Of a stretch of DNA of 64,000 nucleotides, positions 62,345-64,000 are shown in pieces; position 1 is the first letter of the stretch; every line of letters begins with the position of its first letter. The stretch comes from Alphaproteobacteria bacterium (GTDB taxonomy: Bacteria; Pseudomonadota; Alphaproteobacteria; Ferrovibrionales; Ferrovibrionaceae): contig JAFKFH010000018.1 in the NCBI GenBank assembly GCA_017307375.1, forward strand, positions 1-64,000, written 5' to 3'. The notes under the pieces are model-generated. The model worked only from the letters and a program-made list of their open reading frames with translations, did no database searches and was not told the DNA's origin. Position numbers and translations under genes: made by a program.

Positions 62345-63112
62345 TCAGATCGACCGATCGTCGTCCCGGACAACCCGCGCCAGCGTCAGCACGTCGACCC
62401 GGGCCGCGCCGGCCTGCAGCAGGACGCGAGCACAGGCGGTGACGGTTGCGCCGGTGGTGAACACGTCGTCGATCAGCAAGACCCGCAGGCCCGTCACCGC
62501 CCGGCCGGGACGCAAGGCGATCGCCCCGGCCACGTTGCGCCGGCGCGCCTCGCGGCCGAGGCCGCCCTGGGTCGGCGTCGCCCGCGGCCGGATCAGCAGG
62601 TCGACCGCGGCCGGCCGGCCGGTTTCGCGGGCCACGGCTAGGGCCAGCAGGGCCGACTGGTTGTAGCGCCGGCGCCACAGGCGCCAGCGATGCAGCGGCA
62701 CCGGCACGACAAGATCGCAATCGGTGGTCAGGTCGATAGCGGCACGGGCAAGCCATCGCCCGTACGGAACCGAGCGCTCGGTTCGGTCGGCATGCTTGAA
62801 CGAAAGCACCAGGTCGCGGCTATGCTCGTCATAGACGAATACCGATCGCGCACGTTCGAACAAGGGTGGTTCGGCGATGCAGGACGGGCACAAGGTTCCC
62901 ACGCCTTCGTCCCGGCCGAAGGGCAGGCCGCAGCAGGCGCAGAACGGCGGGGCGATGAAGCGGATGCGGCCCCAGCAGTCGGGGCAGAGCTGGCCGGGGC
63001 GGTCGACCAGCCTGCGGCAGCCGAGGCATTGCGGCGGCAAAAGCACGTCGAGCAAAGCTGACCCGACGGTCAAAATTTTACGCTTGGCCCATGTCGATAT
63101 CGCCGCTGTCAT
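62345..63112 (-). CDS. ComF family protein (phosphoribosyltransferase fold)
   Basis: A 255-residue ComF-like protein. Four-Cys zinc modules at the N-terminus (PPQCLGCRRLV, QLCPDCWGRIRF, PFCACCGLPFG, LCPSCIAE) precede a phosphoribosyltransferase domain with the PRPP loop LLIDDVFTTGATVTACARVL. DLVVPVPLHRWRLWRRRYNQ is the family signature. ComF is needed for single-strand DNA handling in natural transformation; elsewhere it may help DNA repair. It starts only 17 bp from the divergent methyltransferase, and 109 bp separate it from grxC. Confidence 0.92.
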   Translation of the reverse strand: MTAAISTWAKRKILTVGSALLDVLLPPQCLGCRRLVDRPGQLCPDCWGRIRFIAPPFCACCGLPFGRDEGVGTLCPSCIAEPPLFERARSVFVYDEHSRDLVLSFKHADRTERSVPYGRWLARAAIDLTTDCDLVVPVPLHRWRLWRRRYNQSALLALAVARETGRPAAVDLLIRPRATPTQGGLGREARRRNVAGAIALRPGRAVTGLRVLLIDDVFTTGATVTACARVLLQAGAARVDVLTLARVVRDDDRSI

Positions 63113-63129
63113 GTTAGGGTCCGGCCGAA

Positions 63130-64000
63130 ATGACCTCCGGGACCCCCATATTGTTCGATCGTGCCGCGCTGCGCGCCCGCCGGGCGCGGGCCGCGGGCAA
63201 TTTCGCCGCGCACGACTTCCTCTATCGCGAGATCGCCGACCGGCTGGCCGACCGGCTGGACGACGTGGTGCGGCAATTCCCGGTGGCGCTCGACCTCGGC
63301 ACCCGCGGCGGCCTGCTGGCCGAGGTGCTGGGACGCCGCGGCGGCATCGAGACGCTGGTGCGGATGGACCTGGCGCCCGGTTTCGTCAGCCCGGGACCGG
63401 GCGTGGTCGGCGACGAGGAATTCCTGCCCTTCGCGGCGGCCAGCTTCGACCTGGTCTTCAGCGTGCTGGGGCTGCACTGGGTCAACGACCTGCCCGGCGC
63501 GCTGCTGCAGATCAACCGCGCGCTGCGCCCCGACGGGCTGTTCGTCGGCGCCTTCTTCGGCGGCGCGACGCTGATGGAACTGTCGGACGCCCTGCGCCGT
63601 GCGGAAAGCGAGATCGAGGGGGCGCTGAGCCCGCGCACCGCGCCGCTGGCCGATCTGCGCGATGCCGCCGGGCTGATGCAGCGCGCGGGGTTTGCGTTGC
63701 CGGTCGTCGATTGCGAGACCGTCACCGTCACCTACGCCGACCCCTTCGCGCTGATGCGCGACCTGCGCGGCATGGCCGAGACCAATGTCGGCGCGGCACG
63801 CCGGCGCAGCTTCAGCCGCCGGGCCACGCTGTTCCGCGCCGCCGAGATCTACATGGCCGAGCATGCCGGGCCGGACGGCCGCATCCCCGCCACCTTCGAC
63901 GTCATCACCGTGATGGGCTGGCATCCCGCCGCCAACCAGCAGCAGCCCGCCCGCCGCGGCAGCGCCAATGCGCGCCTTGCCGACGCCCTCGACGCGATCG
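63130..64000 (+). CDS. BioC/NDUFAF5-like SAM-dependent methyltransferase (3' end outside window)
   Basis: At least 290 residues visible, open at the right edge. ILFDRAALRARRARAAGNFA is the N-terminal signature of this group (the ARRxRA stretch is shared with NDUFAF5), followed by VALDLGTRGGLLAEVLGRRG for SAM binding, FDLVFSVLGLHWVNDLPGAL and GLFVGAFFGGATLMELSDAL. NDUFAF5 relatives hydroxylate an Arg in complex I; BioC makes malonyl-ACP methyl ester. The LHWVNDLPG motif fits NDUFAF5-like proteins of Alphaproteobacteria. Divergent from comF with 17 bp between starts. Confidence 0.88.
   Translation, partial: MTSGTPILFDRAALRARRARAAGNFAAHDFLYREIADRLADRLDDVVRQFPVALDLGTRGGLLAEVLGRRGGIETLVRMDLAPGFVSPGPGVVGDEEFLPFAAASFDLVFSVLGLHWVNDLPGALLQINRALRPDGLFVGAFFGGATLMELSDALRRAESEIEGALSPRTAPLADLRDAAGLMQRAGFALPVVDCETVTVTYADPFALMRDLRGMAETNVGAARRRSFSRRATLFRAAEIYMAEHAGPDGRIPATFDVITVMGWHPAANQQQPARRGSANARLADALDAI

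Noticed and set aside
62767-62784. Perfect 18-bp palindrome GAACCGAGCGCTCGGTTC
   Set aside because: It lies inside the comF coding sequence, is G+C-rich and encodes ordinary residues (TERSV); an operator role there is unlikely without further copies.

Overview
The window is a high-G+C, densely packed chromosomal stretch with about 63 protein genes, many joined by 1-4 base overlaps. Several features point to an alphaproteobacterium of the Rhodospirillales/Acetobacterales type: the ptsP-lysC-ubiG and comF-grxC-nitrilase neighbourhoods, an intracellular polyhydroxybutyrate depolymerase, an Ugp system and many ABC transporters. The genus cannot be fixed from the sequence. I saw no rRNA, tRNA, CRISPR array, insertion sequence or phage gene, and base use looks uniform.

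Layout. 1-4147: a truncated mmsA with a divergent LysR regulator, an M20 amidohydrolase and a DUF1194 protein. 4206-7715: a three-gene oxidoreductase/UPF0178/VOC operon, then an SDR gene divergent from a TetR regulator across an 18-bp palindrome. 7699-19521: a catabolic island. It holds a D-serine-dehydratase-like/SDR/SMP-30 operon with a divergent GntR regulator, then a seven-gene operon joining both subunits of an N,N-dimethylformamidase to a complete Dpp/Opp-type ABC importer. 19522-19822 is its promoter region. 19823-25609: an RND efflux operon with its own terminator.

25716-35649: housekeeping and mixed genes. They include an alpha/beta hydrolase, PBP1A, an MFS exporter, VOC and YgjP-like proteins, GreB, a stand-alone ParB-like domain, a PAS-GGDEF protein, and a methionine gamma-lyase divergent from an Lrp-type regulator. 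35693-43184: a glycerol-3-phosphate importer (ugpBAEC) preceded by a Pho-box-like element, then a basic-amino-acid/opine-type importer. In both, a strong stem-loop follows the binding-protein gene. 43232-47417: YcgN, PHB depolymerase, Sco, a TauE/SafE protein, a small membrane protein and a SYLF protein. 47584-54499: hisC, a nucleotide-transporter-like protein and a Tat-exported aldo/keto reductase behind a second Pho-box-like element, then ptsP and lysC. 54678-64000: ubiG, a flippase-like protein, an acetyltransferase, an RsbQ-like hydrolase paired with a diguanylate cyclase, DUF1178, methyltransferases, an EamA transporter, nitrilase, glutaredoxin, ComF and a BioC-like methyltransferase cut by the right edge.

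The most noteworthy points are: the amidase-plus-importer operon, suggesting an uncharacterised amide-scavenging pathway; the RsbQ-diguanylate cyclase pair; the two Pho-box-like elements, one on an unexpected operon; and an internal in-frame deletion in mmsA.
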